Positions 14,753 through 22,830 of a stretch of DNA of 47,375 bases are shown here, piece after piece; the stretch's first letter is position 1, and each line of letters starts with the position of its first letter. The notes under the pieces were generated by a model. The model was not told the origin of the DNA. It ran no database searches and was given only the letters and a program-made list of their open reading frames with translations. Source of the DNA: DASRAU01 sp035638075. Its GTDB lineage: Bacteria; Acidobacteriota; Polarisedimenticolia; Gp22-AA2. The position numbers and the translations under genes were made by a program. The stretch spans positions 1 to 47,375 of the forward strand of contig DASRAU010000037.1 in assembly GCA_035638075.1 (NCBI GenBank), written 5' to 3'.

Positions 14753-17491
14753 ATGCCCCTGGCCCCAGGCTCGCGCATCGGTCCCTACGAAGTCCTCGCC
14801 CCACTGGGGGCTGGAGGGATGGGGGAGGTCTACCGGGGACGTGACACGCGACTGGGGCGCGAGGTCGCGCTGAAGTCGCTGCCGGCCGCCATGGCGTCGG
14901 ACCCCGACCGCCTCGCCCGCCTCGAGCGTGAGGCGAAGCTCCTGGCAGCGCTGAGCCATCCGAACATCGCCGCCATCTATGGGATCGAAGAGGAGGCCGG
15001 CTCCCGCGTCCTCGTGCTCGAGCTGGCGGCGGGGGAGACGCTCGGCCAGCGCCTCGAGCGCGGCCCGATGCCGTTCGAAGACATCGTGGCGGTGGCGCGG
15101 CAGATCGTCGCCGCCCTCGAGGCGGCGCACGAGCGCGGCATCGTTCATCGCGACCTGAAGCCGGACAACGTCAAGGTCGCGCCGGACGGCGGCGTGAAGG
15201 TGCTCGACTTCGGCCTCGCCGCGGCCTTCGGCGGGGTGGCCGGCGCCTCCGACCCGGGCGGCATGCTGTCGCAGTCGCCGACGATGTCGGCCCGCATGAC
15301 CGCCGCCGGCATGCTCCTCGGCACCGCGGCCTACATGAGCCCGGAGCAGGCGCGCGGCAAGCCGGTGGACAAGCGGGCCGACATCTGGGCCTTCGGCGCC
15401 GTGTTGTTTGAGATGCTCGTGGGGAAGCGCCTCTTCGATGGCGAGACGGTCACCGATCTTCTCGCCGCGGTGCTGCGCCAGGACGTCGACTGGAGCACGC
15501 TGCCGGCCTCGACCCCGGCGCCGCTGCGGCGCCTGTTGCGCCGTTGCCTCGAGCGCGACCCGCAGCGGCGCCTGCGCGACATCGGCGAGGCGCGGCTGGT
15601 GCTGGAGGACCTCGCGGCCGGAAAGAGCGATGCGGCGGAGGCGGCCGGCGCACCGCCGGCGGTCGCCACACCGGCAGCCGGACTCCCGGCCCGGCGCGCG
15701 GCGGCGCTCGTCGCGGGCGCTCTCGCCCTGGCGGTGCTCGCGGGGATCGGCGGCTACCTCCTGCATGGATCGCCGCCGCAGGCGCTCCGTGCGCCGAGCC
15801 GCCTCTCCTTTTCCCTCCCGGCGACCGCCAGCCTCCAGACCCTCGACGATCGGCAGACCATCGCCATTTCGAAGGACGGCCGCACCCTCGTCTTCAGCGC
15901 CATCGACGGCGGGACGACGCGCATCTTTGTGCGCCGGCTCGACGCCGCGAGCGCGGTCCCCATTCCGGGAACCGAAGGGGGCGAGGACCTGTTCCTTTCT
16001 CCCGACGGAGCCTGGGTCGCCTTCACCGCCGACGGCAAGCTGCGCAAGGCGCCGCTCGGCGGCGGCCCCTCGGTGACCTTGTGCGAGGCGGGACAGTCCC
16101 GCGGCGGCGTCTGGGGCGAGGACGGCACCATCGTCTTCAGCCCCGAGGTCACCTCGGGCCTGGTGCGGGTTCCCGCGACGGGGGGCGTGCCGCAGCCGGT
16201 GACGACCCCTGATGCCGCCAAGGGAGAGCGTTCGCACCGCTGGCCGGAGTTCCTGCCGGACGGGCACTCGGTCCTGTTCACCGTCGGTGTGCTGGAGAAG
16301 CCGGGAGACTACGACGATGCCGCGATCGACGTCGTCGATCTGAAGACCGGCGCCCGCCATACCGTCTACCAGGGGGCGAGCATGGCCCGCATGGCGCCCT
16401 CCGGCCAGCTGCTGGTCGCGTCGCGCGGGGTCATCTCCGTCGTTCCCTTCGATGCTGCGCAGGGAAAGACCACGGGCGCGGCGGTCCCGGCGCTCGAAGG
16501 CGTCTCGGGGGATCCGTCGAGCGGCGTGGTGTTCTTCGGGGTCGCCCTCGACGGGACGCTCGCTTACCTCGCCGGAGGGCCCGCGGGGCGGGATCGGGAC
16601 GTCGTCTGGGTCGACCGGGATGGCAAGGTCACGCCGGTCGGCCTGCCGCCGCGCGAGTACCGCGACGTCCATTTCTCCCCGGACGGGACGCGCCTGCTCC
16701 TCAGCGAAGGGCCCGGCTCGGGACGGCAGAGCGACATCTCCGTCCACGATCTCGTCCACGGCACGACGCTGCGCTTGACCTCCGATGGACTGTCGGGGAC
16801 GGCGGTCTGGGCTCCGGACGGCCGGTCGGTCGTCTACGACGCGTACGCCCAGCACGCCATCGTGCGCCGGGCGGCGGACGGGAGCGGCGAGCCGGTGCTG
16901 ATCCGCGCGCACAGCGGCCTGCTGATGAACCCGTCGGCCATGCTGCCGGACGGGTCGGAGATCTTCCTCAGCCGCTCGGGGCTTCCGTCGAAGGGGGACA
17001 TCATGACGCTCGCGATGGACGGCAGCAGCGACCTGCAGCCGTACATCGCCACCGCGGCCCACGAGGTCGAGGCGATGCCGTCGCCGGACGGAAAGCTGCT
17101 CGCCTACACGGCCGTCGAGCGGGCCGACCCGGCCATCATGGTGCAGTCGTATCCCGGCCCGGGCGGACGCTGGCAGGTGTCGGAGGGTCCGGCCGTGTCG
17201 GCCCGCTGGTCGAAGGACCAGCGGCACCTGTTCTTCCTCAGCCAGCAGTCGGTGATGGACGTACCGGTGACCGGCACGTCGCCGTTCACCTACGGCCGGC
17301 CGGAGAAGAGCATCAGCCTGCGCGATCTGCGCACCGCCCCGCGCTGGGGGAGCAGCCAGTACGACGTCACGCCTGACGGCAAGCGCTTCATCTTCATCAT
17401 CGATCGACTGCGCGAGCAGTCGCCGCAGCAGGTGAACGTCATCCTGAACTGGACCGACGAAGTGGGCCGGCTGGCGCCGGCCACGCGCTAG
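14753..17491 (+). CDS. membrane Ser/Thr protein kinase with extracytoplasmic beta-propeller (PD40/TolB-like)
   Basis: The 912-residue receptor kinase has an N-terminal Hanks-type kinase domain (about 9-290): glycine loop 'LGAGGMGEVYRG', Lys41 in 'VALKSL', catalytic loop 'HRDLKPDN' (Asp134), 'DFGLA' (152-156) and 'GTAAYMSPEQARGK'. A Pro/Ala linker leads to one TM helix at about 318-338, then about 570 residues of WD40-like/TolB-type repeats ('SKDGRTLVFSA', 'SPDGAWVAFTADGK', 'SPDGTRLLLSEG', 'TPDGKRFIFI'), probably a six- or seven-bladed propeller outside the cytoplasm. This architecture is strikingly common in Acidobacteriota. It likely senses an envelope ligand; target unknown. ATG 14753 is chosen by the kinase N terminus; no strong ribosome site. 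Its TAG stop directly abuts the stop of the convergent gene. Confidence 0.93.
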   Translation: MPLAPGSRIGPYEVLAPLGAGGMGEVYRGRDTRLGREVALKSLPAAMASDPDRLARLEREAKLLAALSHPNIAAIYGIEEEAGSRVLVLELAAGETLGQRLERGPMPFEDIVAVARQIVAALEAAHERGIVHRDLKPDNVKVAPDGGVKVLDFGLAAAFGGVAGASDPGGMLSQSPTMSARMTAAGMLLGTAAYMSPEQARGKPVDKRADIWAFGAVLFEMLVGKRLFDGETVTDLLAAVLRQDVDWSTLPASTPAPLRRLLRRCLERDPQRRLRDIGEARLVLEDLAAGKSDAAEAAGAPPAVATPAAGLPARRAAALVAGALALAVLAGIGGYLLHGSPPQALRAPSRLSFSLPATASLQTLDDRQTIAISKDGRTLVFSAIDGGTTRIFVRRLDAASAVPIPGTEGGEDLFLSPDGAWVAFTADGKLRKAPLGGGPSVTLCEAGQSRGGVWGEDGTIVFSPEVTSGLVRVPATGGVPQPVTTPDAAKGERSHRWPEFLPDGHSVLFTVGVLEKPGDYDDAAIDVVDLKTGARHTVYQGASMARMAPSGQLLVASRGVISVVPFDAAQGKTTGAAVPALEGVSGDPSSGVVFFGVALDGTLAYLAGGPAGRDRDVVWVDRDGKVTPVGLPPREYRDVHFSPDGTRLLLSEGPGSGRQSDISVHDLVHGTTLRLTSDGLSGTAVWAPDGRSVVYDAYAQHAIVRRAADGSGEPVLIRAHSGLLMNPSAMLPDGSEIFLSRSGLPSKGDIMTLAMDGSSDLQPYIATAAHEVEAMPSPDGKLLAYTAVERADPAIMVQSYPGPGGRWQVSEGPAVSARWSKDQRHLFFLSQQSVMDVPVTGTSPFTYGRPEKSISLRDLRTAPRWGSSQYDVTPDGKRFIFIIDRLREQSPQQVNVILNWTDEVGRLAPATR

Positions 17492-18553
17492 CTAGAGCGC
17501 CAGGCGGGTGCCGAGGCCGCGGGCGATCGCCTGCTCGAGGACGATCGGGGCCGTGGCCATGTCCTCGAGGGCGAGGCCGAGGTTCATGCAGACGAGGCGC
17601 TCCTTCGCGTTGCGGCGCCCCTCCTTCTTGCCGGCGAGCACCTCCCCCAGGTCGGCGTAGACCTCGGGAATCTTCTGGAAGTAGTCGCCGCCCTCGCGGG
17701 TGTGCAGGAGCTGCGCCGTATCGTCGGTGTAGAAGCGGTCGGCACGCTTCATCGCGGCGGGAGTCCAGTAGGAGTCGTAGTCGAGCGGCACGCCGAGCGC
17801 CCCCTCGGAGAACCACTCGGCCAGAAGCGCCGGCTCGGGACGGCGCTTGATCGGGCCGGCGGTGACGACGACGTCGCAGCCCTCGACCGCGCCGCGCGGC
17901 TCGTCCACCGGGACGAACCGCACCTTGCGATGGTGCGGCTGCTGTTCGGCGGCGTAGGCGCGCGAGCGCTCGGGGTGGATGTCGTACGCGCGCACCTCGG
18001 CCAGACCGGGCAGCGCGACCGCCAGAGCCTCGAGGTTTGTGCGCGCCTGCACGCCGCAGCCGAGGATGCCGATCGTCGCCGCCCCCGGCTTCGCCAGCCG
18101 CTTCGCGGCGACGGCGGTGGCGGCGCCGGTCCGCTTGGCGGTGATCCAGGTGGCGTCCATCACCGCCTTCGGAAGCCCGGTCTCGGCGTCGTTCAGGATG
18201 AGGAGCCCGGTGATGTACGGCAGCCCCTTCGCCATGTTGCCCGGGAAGCCGCTCACCCATTTCATCCCGGCCGCGCCCATGGCGCCGATGAGCGCCGGCA
18301 TGGCGTGGATGAAGTTGTCGTTGCCGGTCGGTCCCGGATGAATCCCCGGCTTCGGCGGCATCTCGGTGCGGCCGTGCCCCTTCTCGAGGAACGCCGCTTC
18401 GAGCCGCTCGATGATCGCCGGCATGGTCACGCCGGCCGCCTCCACGTCGGCGCGCGACAGATAGAGGATGTCGCCGCGGCCGATCGCCCCGGCACCGCCG
18501 CCGCCGGCCGCGCCCCCTTCGCCTTCGCGCCGCGGCGCGCGGACCCGGCTCAT
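17492..18553 (-). CDS. ornithine cyclodeaminase / mu-crystallin family protein
   Basis: The 353-residue NAD(P)-dependent enzyme has the family's substrate-side segments 'EMPPKPGIHP', 'MPALIGAMGAAGMKWVSGFP' (Lys and Gly contacts) and the Rossmann loop 'TIGILGCGVQARTNLEALA', followed by 'VRAYDIHPERS' and 'DVVVTAGPI'. Family members make proline from ornithine with loss of ammonia, or act as alanine dehydrogenases or imine reductases, so the reaction is not certain. The first 25 residues are Gly/Ala-rich and probably disordered. ATG 18553 overlaps the mscS stop in ATGA. Last gene of namZ - mscS - this gene. The nearby rocD makes an ornithine role plausible but they are in separate transcripts. 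Confidence 0.85.
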   Translation of the reverse strand: MSRVRAPRREGEGGAAGGGGAGAIGRGDILYLSRADVEAAGVTMPAIIERLEAAFLEKGHGRTEMPPKPGIHPGPTGNDNFIHAMPALIGAMGAAGMKWVSGFPGNMAKGLPYITGLLILNDAETGLPKAVMDATWITAKRTGAATAVAAKRLAKPGAATIGILGCGVQARTNLEALAVALPGLAEVRAYDIHPERSRAYAAEQQPHHRKVRFVPVDEPRGAVEGCDVVVTAGPIKRRPEPALLAEWFSEGALGVPLDYDSYWTPAAMKRADRFYTDDTAQLLHTREGGDYFQKIPEVYADLGEVLAGKKEGRRNAKERLVCMNLGLALEDMATAPIVLEQAIARGLGTRLAL

Positions 18554-19677
18554 CGCTGCGCCTCGCGCACCGGGCCCGCGATCGGTGTCCCGGCGGGGAA
18601 GTCGAGCGTGCGGGTCGGGAAGGGGATGACGATTCCCTCGCGCTGGTAACGATCGCTCAGCCGCTTGAGGAACTCGTGGCGCACGTCATTCGAGGCCTTG
18701 AGGTTCTGGCAGTTCAGCACCACGTTGAAGCGCATGCCCGAGTCGCCGAAGCCGATGAAGCGGACGGCCGGCTCGATGTCGGTCGCGCCGCCGGGGACCG
18801 TGCGCTGCACGTCGCGCGCCACCTCCATCGCGACCCGCTCGGCCTTGTCGAGGCCGGAGGCGATCGACACCGTCACCTCGACCGTGATCGCCATGGCGCT
18901 CGTGCCGAGATCGAAGTTGGTGAGCACCGTCCCGGCGAGCTTGGCGTTCGGCACGACGACGATGTTGTTCTGCGGCGTGCGCAGGCGCGTCGATCGCCAG
19001 CCGACAAGGATGACGTGCCCCTCCTCGCCGCTCTGCAGCCGGATGAACTGGCCCGCCTCGAGCGGCTTGTCGGCGATGAGATGGAACCCGGCGAAGACAT
19101 TCGCCAGCGTGTCCTGGAGGGCCAGCGCCACCGCCAGCGACCCGACGCCGAGCGACGCCAGGATCGGCGCCATGGAGATGCCGATGTTGTCGAGGAAGAT
19201 GAGCAGGCCGATGCCGATGATGACGCCCCGCACGGCCCCCTGCACCAGCCCGCGCGCCCCCTGGAAGGCGGCGTTCTTCCGCGCCATCCGATCGAGCAGC
19301 CCGCTCGTCATCCTGTCCACGAACAGGATGAACGCGAGGGCGAACGCGCCCGCCAGCATGATGTCGCAGGCGCGGTCCCACTCCGGCTCGAGCGGCAGGA
19401 TGCGCTCGAAGACCGTCAGGCCCGAGGCGAGGATCAGCAGTCGCGTCGGCCAGGTGATGGCGGCGATGAGGACGTCGTCCCAGGTCCACGCGGTGCGCGC
19501 CGCGATCTTGCGCAGCAGGCGCATCACGAACGCGTGCGCGACGAGGAAGACGACCAGCCACACGACGAGCGCGATGAGGCCGTTGACCCACGCGGCGCGC
19601 CACATCTCGGCGAGGGCGGCGGGACTGAGGTTCTGCATCGTCTGTCCCACCTGGCCGACCACGTCCGGTGTGCTCAT
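18550..19677 (-). CDS. small-conductance mechanosensitive channel (MscS family)
   Basis: The 375-residue membrane protein has four or five hydrophobic helices in its first 190 residues. They lead to the pore-lining TM3 region 'LASLGVGSLAVALALQDTLAN', the Gly/Ala-rich helix diagnostic of MscS, and then the cytoplasmic beta domain 'GQFIRLQSGEEGHV', 'GWRSTRLRTPQNNIVVVPNA' and a final alpha/beta domain. Such channels open on membrane tension to release osmolytes in hypo-osmotic shock. The gene lies 21 bases after namZ and overlaps the next gene in ATGA, so it is the middle cistron of an operon pairing a peptidoglycan hydrolase with an osmotic safety valve. Confidence 0.93.
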   Translation of the reverse strand: MSTPDVVGQVGQTMQNLSPAALAEMWRAAWVNGLIALVVWLVVFLVAHAFVMRLLRKIAARTAWTWDDVLIAAITWPTRLLILASGLTVFERILPLEPEWDRACDIMLAGAFALAFILFVDRMTSGLLDRMARKNAAFQGARGLVQGAVRGVIIGIGLLIFLDNIGISMAPILASLGVGSLAVALALQDTLANVFAGFHLIADKPLEAGQFIRLQSGEEGHVILVGWRSTRLRTPQNNIVVVPNAKLAGTVLTNFDLGTSAMAITVEVTVSIASGLDKAERVAMEVARDVQRTVPGGATDIEPAVRFIGFGDSGMRFNVVLNCQNLKASNDVRHEFLKRLSDRYQREGIVIPFPTRTLDFPAGTPIAGPVREAQR

Positions 19678-19698
19678 CGCGTCATCCGACCCAGGTGC

Positions 19699-20961
19699 TC
19701 AGTCCCGGTACAGGCGGAAGGGAAGCGATTCGCGCCGGAAGGCCTCGATCTCGCCACGCCACGATCGGGCGAGGGTGTTGAGGTCGCGGCCGCGCTCGAG
19801 CGCTTCGCGAATCGCCGGGTCGCCGGTCAGCACGTCGATGGGCGGCTTGTCGGTGACGTACTCGTACGGCGGCTCCTTCCAGGCGAAGGCGTCGCGGTGC
19901 TCGGCGATGATGTCCTGCAGGAGCGCCAGCGTCGTGAAGTACGGCCGGTAGGCGCGCCGGTCGGTCACGTGGATCTGGAAGCCGTGGCAGACCTCTCCCT
20001 TCCACTTGTGGAACGTCGGCTCGAAGGAGTGCTCGCGGAAGATCACCCCCGGGAGCCGGCGCCGCGCCAGGCGCTTTCCGACCCGCTTGAGGTTGATGTA
20101 GGGCGCTCCGAAGATCTCGAACGGGCGGGTGGTGCCGCGCCCCTCTGACAGGTTGGTCCCTTCGAGGAGCACCTGCCCCGGATAGACCAGAGCCGCGTCG
20201 AGGGTCGGCATGTTCGGAGAGGGAAGGACCCACGGCAGACCCGTGTCGTCGAAGGCCATGCGCCGGCGCCAGCCGCGCATCGGCACGACGGTGAGGTCGG
20301 CCCGCCCGAAGCAATGGACCCCGACACCGTCCTTGCTCGGGCGCGGCTTGACCGGGGCGGCGCTCGCGCCGCCGCTCGAGGTGGCACCGAGGCGCGCGTT
20401 CACCAGCGCCGCCAGCTCGCCGAGCGTCAGCGCGTGCCGCATCGGCACCGGATAGAGCCCGACGAACGAGGTGTAGCCGGGGCGGATGAGGTTCCCTTCG
20501 AGGAGCTGCCCGCCGATCGGGTTGGGCCGGTCGAGGACGACGACCTCCTTGCCGGCGGCGGCGCAGGCCTCGAGAGCGAGCGCCGTGGTCCACTCGAAGG
20601 TGTAGACGCGGGTCCCGACGTCCTGCAGGTCGACCAGGAGCAGGTCGATGTCGGCGAGCATCGCCGCCGTCGGAGACCGCGTCTCCGAATACAGGCTGTA
20701 AACCGGGATGCCGAGCCCGGGGTCCTTGCCGTGGCCCGACTCGATCATGTTGTCCTGCTTCTCGCCGGCGAAGCCGTGCTGCGGGCCGTAGAGGGCCTTG
20801 AGGTTCCGGCCGCACAGGGACGCGACGACGTCGCGGGCCGAGGCGAGGGTCGCGTCCACCGAGGCGGGGTGCATCAGGAGGCCGACCTTGCGGCCGCGCA
20901 GCCATTTCGGCCGCGAGCGGGCGAGGAGGTCGAGGCCGGTGAGGACGGTCGCGCGCGCCAT
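19699..20961 (-). CDS. namZ: exo-beta-N-acetylmuramidase NamZ family (DUF1343, GH171)
   Basis: The 420-residue protein matches the DUF1343 family, whose characterised member NamZ removes terminal N-acetylmuramic acid from peptidoglycan fragments. Recognisable segments are 'GRKVGLLMHPASVD', 'LKALYGPQHGFAGEKQDNM', 'GIPVYSLYSETRSPT', 'LLVDLQDVGTRVYTFEWT', 'VVLDRPNPIGG' and 'YPGQVLLEGTNLSEGRGTTRPFE'. No clear signal peptide is seen, so export is uncertain. Start: ATG 20961 is used; a GTG at 20985 eight codons upstream is open and begins only 5 bases beyond the U-run of the upstream terminator. First gene of the namZ - mscS - ornithine cyclodeaminase unit, directly downstream of the structured RNA at 20990-21127. 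Confidence 0.9.
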   Translation of the reverse strand: MARATVLTGLDLLARSRPKWLRGRKVGLLMHPASVDATLASARDVVASLCGRNLKALYGPQHGFAGEKQDNMIESGHGKDPGLGIPVYSLYSETRSPTAAMLADIDLLLVDLQDVGTRVYTFEWTTALALEACAAAGKEVVVLDRPNPIGGQLLEGNLIRPGYTSFVGLYPVPMRHALTLGELAALVNARLGATSSGGASAAPVKPRPSKDGVGVHCFGRADLTVVPMRGWRRRMAFDDTGLPWVLPSPNMPTLDAALVYPGQVLLEGTNLSEGRGTTRPFEIFGAPYINLKRVGKRLARRRLPGVIFREHSFEPTFHKWKGEVCHGFQIHVTDRRAYRPYFTTLALLQDIIAEHRDAFAWKEPPYEYVTDKPPIDVLTGDPAIREALERGRDLNTLARSWRGEIEAFRRESLPFRLYRD

Positions 20962-20989
20962 GACGATGGGCGGCGAGACTACCACAGGC

Positions 20990-21020
20990 GAAAAAAAACC
21001 GACCGCGCGGCGCGGTCGGT
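20990..21020 (-). terminator. intrinsic terminator between the structured RNA and namZ
   Basis: On the minus strand the 11-base arms ACCGACCGCGC and GCGCGGTCGGT (20998-21020, one-base nominal centre) are followed by a run of eight T (20991-20998). This is the strongest Rho-independent terminator in the window. It sits upstream, not downstream, of a protein gene on its own strand. Confidence 0.85.
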
Positions 21021-21127
21021 CGCGAACATCAAAATAAAGGAGAGGAGATCGGGAGTATGGGGCGAGTGCCTCCTGCTCGAACTCAGGTCAAGCGATCCGT
21101 TGCTCGACGATCCCCTCTCCTGAGCTC
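20990..21127 (-). ncRNA. predicted structured RNA: sRNA or riboswitch/attenuator leader upstream of namZ
   Basis: On the minus strand a promoter (-35 at 21157-21162, -10 at 21134-21139) would start RNA near 21127. The transcript can fold into a 13-bp stem P1 (21108-21120 with 21039-21051; one G-U pair) enclosing adjacent hairpins: P2 UCGAGC/GCUUGA with an 8-base loop, P3 CCUG/CAGG, and P4 GGC/GCC. An A/U-rich linker follows, then a strong intrinsic terminator (20990-21020), about 30 bases before the namZ ATG. This is the geometry of an aptamer plus terminator, but I see no clear antiterminator, so a free-standing sRNA of about 138 nt is equally possible. It does not match riboswitch consensuses I can recall. 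The reverse strand frame at 21057 is not a convincing gene. Confidence 0.55.
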
Positions 21128-21133
21128 GATCCA

Positions 21134-21162
21134 GATATACAGCGAGACTTCGCCCGCGGCAA
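21134..21162 (-). promoter_or_regulatory. sigma70-type promoter for the structured RNA
   Basis: Minus-strand TTGCCG (21157-21162), a 17-base spacer, then TATATC (21134-21139) preceded by TG. Each hexamer matches consensus at 4 of 6 positions with optimal spacing, and the predicted start falls exactly at the 5' base of the foldable RNA. Confidence 0.55.
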
Positions 21163-21168
21163 GGGGTT

Positions 21169-21174
21169 TATACT
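21169..21174 (+). promoter_or_regulatory. -10-like element for the gene at 21233
   Basis: TATACT on the plus strand, followed by cgcgccc; no good -35 is visible. The same TATACT-then-GC-rich context occurs at 2430. It would produce a leader of about 50 bases and diverges from the structured RNA's promoter, which lies just to its left. Confidence 0.35.
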
Positions 21175-21232
21175 CGCGCCCGCGCAGCGAAATTTTTTTC
21201 TGGCGTGGGCGCGTTTCTCGAGGGACATTCCG

Positions 21233-21865
21233 TTGGAAAAAAACTCCGCAAGCTCGGGCGCTGCGGTGCTGGCCCGCCTGGTGCTCGCGTGCGGTCTCGT
21301 CACCTTCGCTTCCCCGGCGGGGGCGCGCGCCGCGGGAGACGGGCCGCCGCTCGTCCCTTCGCACGGGCCGCTCGTGTCGCTCCAGCCGGAGCCCTCGCCC
21401 GGCGCGGCACCTTTGTCCTGGAAAGCCCCCACCTCCTGGAAGGAGACGACCCCGAAGAACGCCATGCGCAAGGCGCAGTACGTCCTGCCGGCGGCCGCCG
21501 GGGATCCGCCGGAAGGGGAGTGCGTCGTCTTCTATTTCGGCGCCGGGCAGGGCGGAGACGCCAAGGCGAACGTGGACCGCTGGCGCGCCATGTTCACCAG
21601 CGCCGACGGCGGGCCGGCCGCTTACAAAGTCTCGGAGCTGCAGGTGGCGGGGCGCACCATCACCCGCATGGAGTCGTCCGGGACGTTCGCGGCGACGCCC
21701 ATGGGCTTCGGCGGCGCGCCTCCGCCTCCGAAGCCCGACTGGATGATGCTCGGCGCAATCGTCCCGGGGGCCGACGCCAACTGGTTCTTCCGCTGTGTCG
21801 GGCCGAAGAAGACCCTCGAAGCGGAGCGCGCGCATTTCGACGCGCTGCTCGCCTCGATCCGCTGA
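21233..21865 (+). CDS. exported protein of unknown function
   Basis: The 210-residue product begins with a signal peptide (MEKNSASSGAAVLARLV, then a hydrophobic core to 'ASPAGARA'). The mature part has a Pro-rich segment and 'WKAPTSWKETTP', 'MRKAQYVLPAA', 'GECVVFYFGAGQGGDAKANV', 'TRMESSGTFA' and 'WFFRCVGPKKTLEAERAHFD'. This layout (predicted amphipathic substrate 'Y.FG.GQGG....N..RW', then a terminal helix) recurs in uncharacterised exported proteins of soil bacteria; I assign no function. The start is TTG 21233: GAGGG at 21220-21224 is 8 bases upstream, and no ATG exists before the signal peptide. The stop TGA overlaps the nitrilase ATG in TGATG, so the two genes are coupled. Confidence 0.72.
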   Translation: MEKNSASSGAAVLARLVLACGLVTFASPAGARAAGDGPPLVPSHGPLVSLQPEPSPGAAPLSWKAPTSWKETTPKNAMRKAQYVLPAAAGDPPEGECVVFYFGAGQGGDAKANVDRWRAMFTSADGGPAAYKVSELQVAGRTITRMESSGTFAATPMGFGGAPPPPKPDWMMLGAIVPGADANWFFRCVGPKKTLEAERAHFDALLASIR

Positions 21866-22830
21866 TGGCGGCTCGGCGCAAGCCCGCCCCGGCGCGCAAG
21901 GTGGCGTCGCGGGTCGTCCGGGTCGCGGCCATCCAGGCGCAGCCGATCCTGCTCGACCTCGAGCGCTGCACCGCCAAGGCGATCGATCTCCTGGGGCGGG
22001 CCGCGGCGCGCGGCGCTCGACTCGTGGCCTTCGGCGAGACCTGGCTCCCGGGGTATCCGGCGTGGCTCGATCTCTGTCCCGGGGCGGCCTACTGGAACCA
22101 TCCCCCCGCGAAGAAGGCCTTCGCGCGGCTGATGGCGAACAGCGTGCGCATCCCCGGCCCCGAGATCAACCGGATCGCCCGCGCCGCGCAAAGGCACGGG
22201 GTCGTGGTCGTGCTCGGCGTGCACGAGCGCGTGGAGGGCGGCCCCGGGCACAACACGCTCTACAACACCCAGATGGTCATCGGCTCCGACGGGGCGATCC
22301 TGTCGCGGCACCGCAAGCTGATGCCGACGTTTTCCGAGCGGCTCGTCTGGGGACAGGGGGACGGCAGCGGTCTCGACGCGGTGGCAACATCCATCGGCCG
22401 CGTCGGCCACCTCATCTGCTGGGAGCACTGGATGCCCCTCGCGCGCCAGGCGGTGCACCGCAGCGGCGAGCAGATCCACGTCGCGACCTGGCCGTCCGTG
22501 CACGAGATGCACCAGATCGCCAGCCGGCATTACGCCTTCGAGGGACGCTGCTTCGTCCTCTCGGTCGGGCAGATCATCCGCGCCCGCGACCTGCCGAAAG
22601 AGATGGAGCTGCCCGAGAACCTGCGCGGCCGGCCCGACGAATTCGTCTACAACGGCGGCACGTCGATCTACGGCCCCGACGGCGGCGTCATCGTCCCGCC
22701 GGTGTGGGATCGCGAGGAGATCGTCGTCGCCGACCTCGACCTGTCGCGCATCGCCGAGGAGGCGATGGCCCTCGACGTCACCGGCCACTACGACCGGCCC
22801 GACGTCTTCGAGTTCCGCGTCCGTTCCTAG
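21865..22830 (+). CDS. nitrilase-superfamily C-N hydrolase (nitrilase branch)
   Basis: The 321-residue protein has the complete catalytic triad of the superfamily: Glu58 in 'FGETWLPGYPAW', Lys151 in 'RHRKLMPTF' and Cys185 in 'LICWEHWMPLAR'. 'CWEHWMP' and the downstream 'HVATWP' are typical of true nitrilases, which hydrolyse R-CN to the acid and ammonia, rather than amidases. The physiological nitrile is unknown. 'PTFSERLVWGQGDGS' precedes the Cys as in aliphatic/aromatic nitrilases. A short basic N-terminal tail (MAARRKPAPARK) precedes the fold and is not a signal peptide, so the enzyme is cytoplasmic although its coupled upstream partner is exported. The stop TAG is shared with the convergent MFS gene in CTAG. 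Confidence 0.92.
   Translation: MAARRKPAPARKVASRVVRVAAIQAQPILLDLERCTAKAIDLLGRAAARGARLVAFGETWLPGYPAWLDLCPGAAYWNHPPAKKAFARLMANSVRIPGPEINRIARAAQRHGVVVVLGVHERVEGGPGHNTLYNTQMVIGSDGAILSRHRKLMPTFSERLVWGQGDGSGLDAVATSIGRVGHLICWEHWMPLARQAVHRSGEQIHVATWPSVHEMHQIASRHYAFEGRCFVLSVGQIIRARDLPKEMELPENLRGRPDEFVYNGGTSIYGPDGGVIVPPVWDREEIVVADLDLSRIAEEAMALDVTGHYDRPDVFEFRVRS

Noticed and set aside
13670..17227. 1185-codon minus-strand open frame through rocD and the kinase gene
   Set aside because: It runs antisense to the kinase and out of frame with rocD; composition is Arg/Ala/Gly-rich noise typical of high-GC DNA, while both real genes have complete catalytic motifs.
21030..21127. SRP or tRNA-like identity for the structured RNA (it contains GGAUCGCUUGA as in eukaryotic 7SL, and a UUCGA loop)
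   Set aside because: The conserved SRP domain IV with GGAA tetraloop and its asymmetric loop is absent, and no cloverleaf with acceptor, anticodon and T arm of proper lengths can be drawn.
21057..21746. Plus-strand frame starting ATG 21057 with an SD-like GGAGAGGAG upstream
   Set aside because: It runs through the predicted structured RNA and then out of frame with the exported-protein gene; the SD-like bases are one arm of the 13-bp stem. The translation has no recognisable features.
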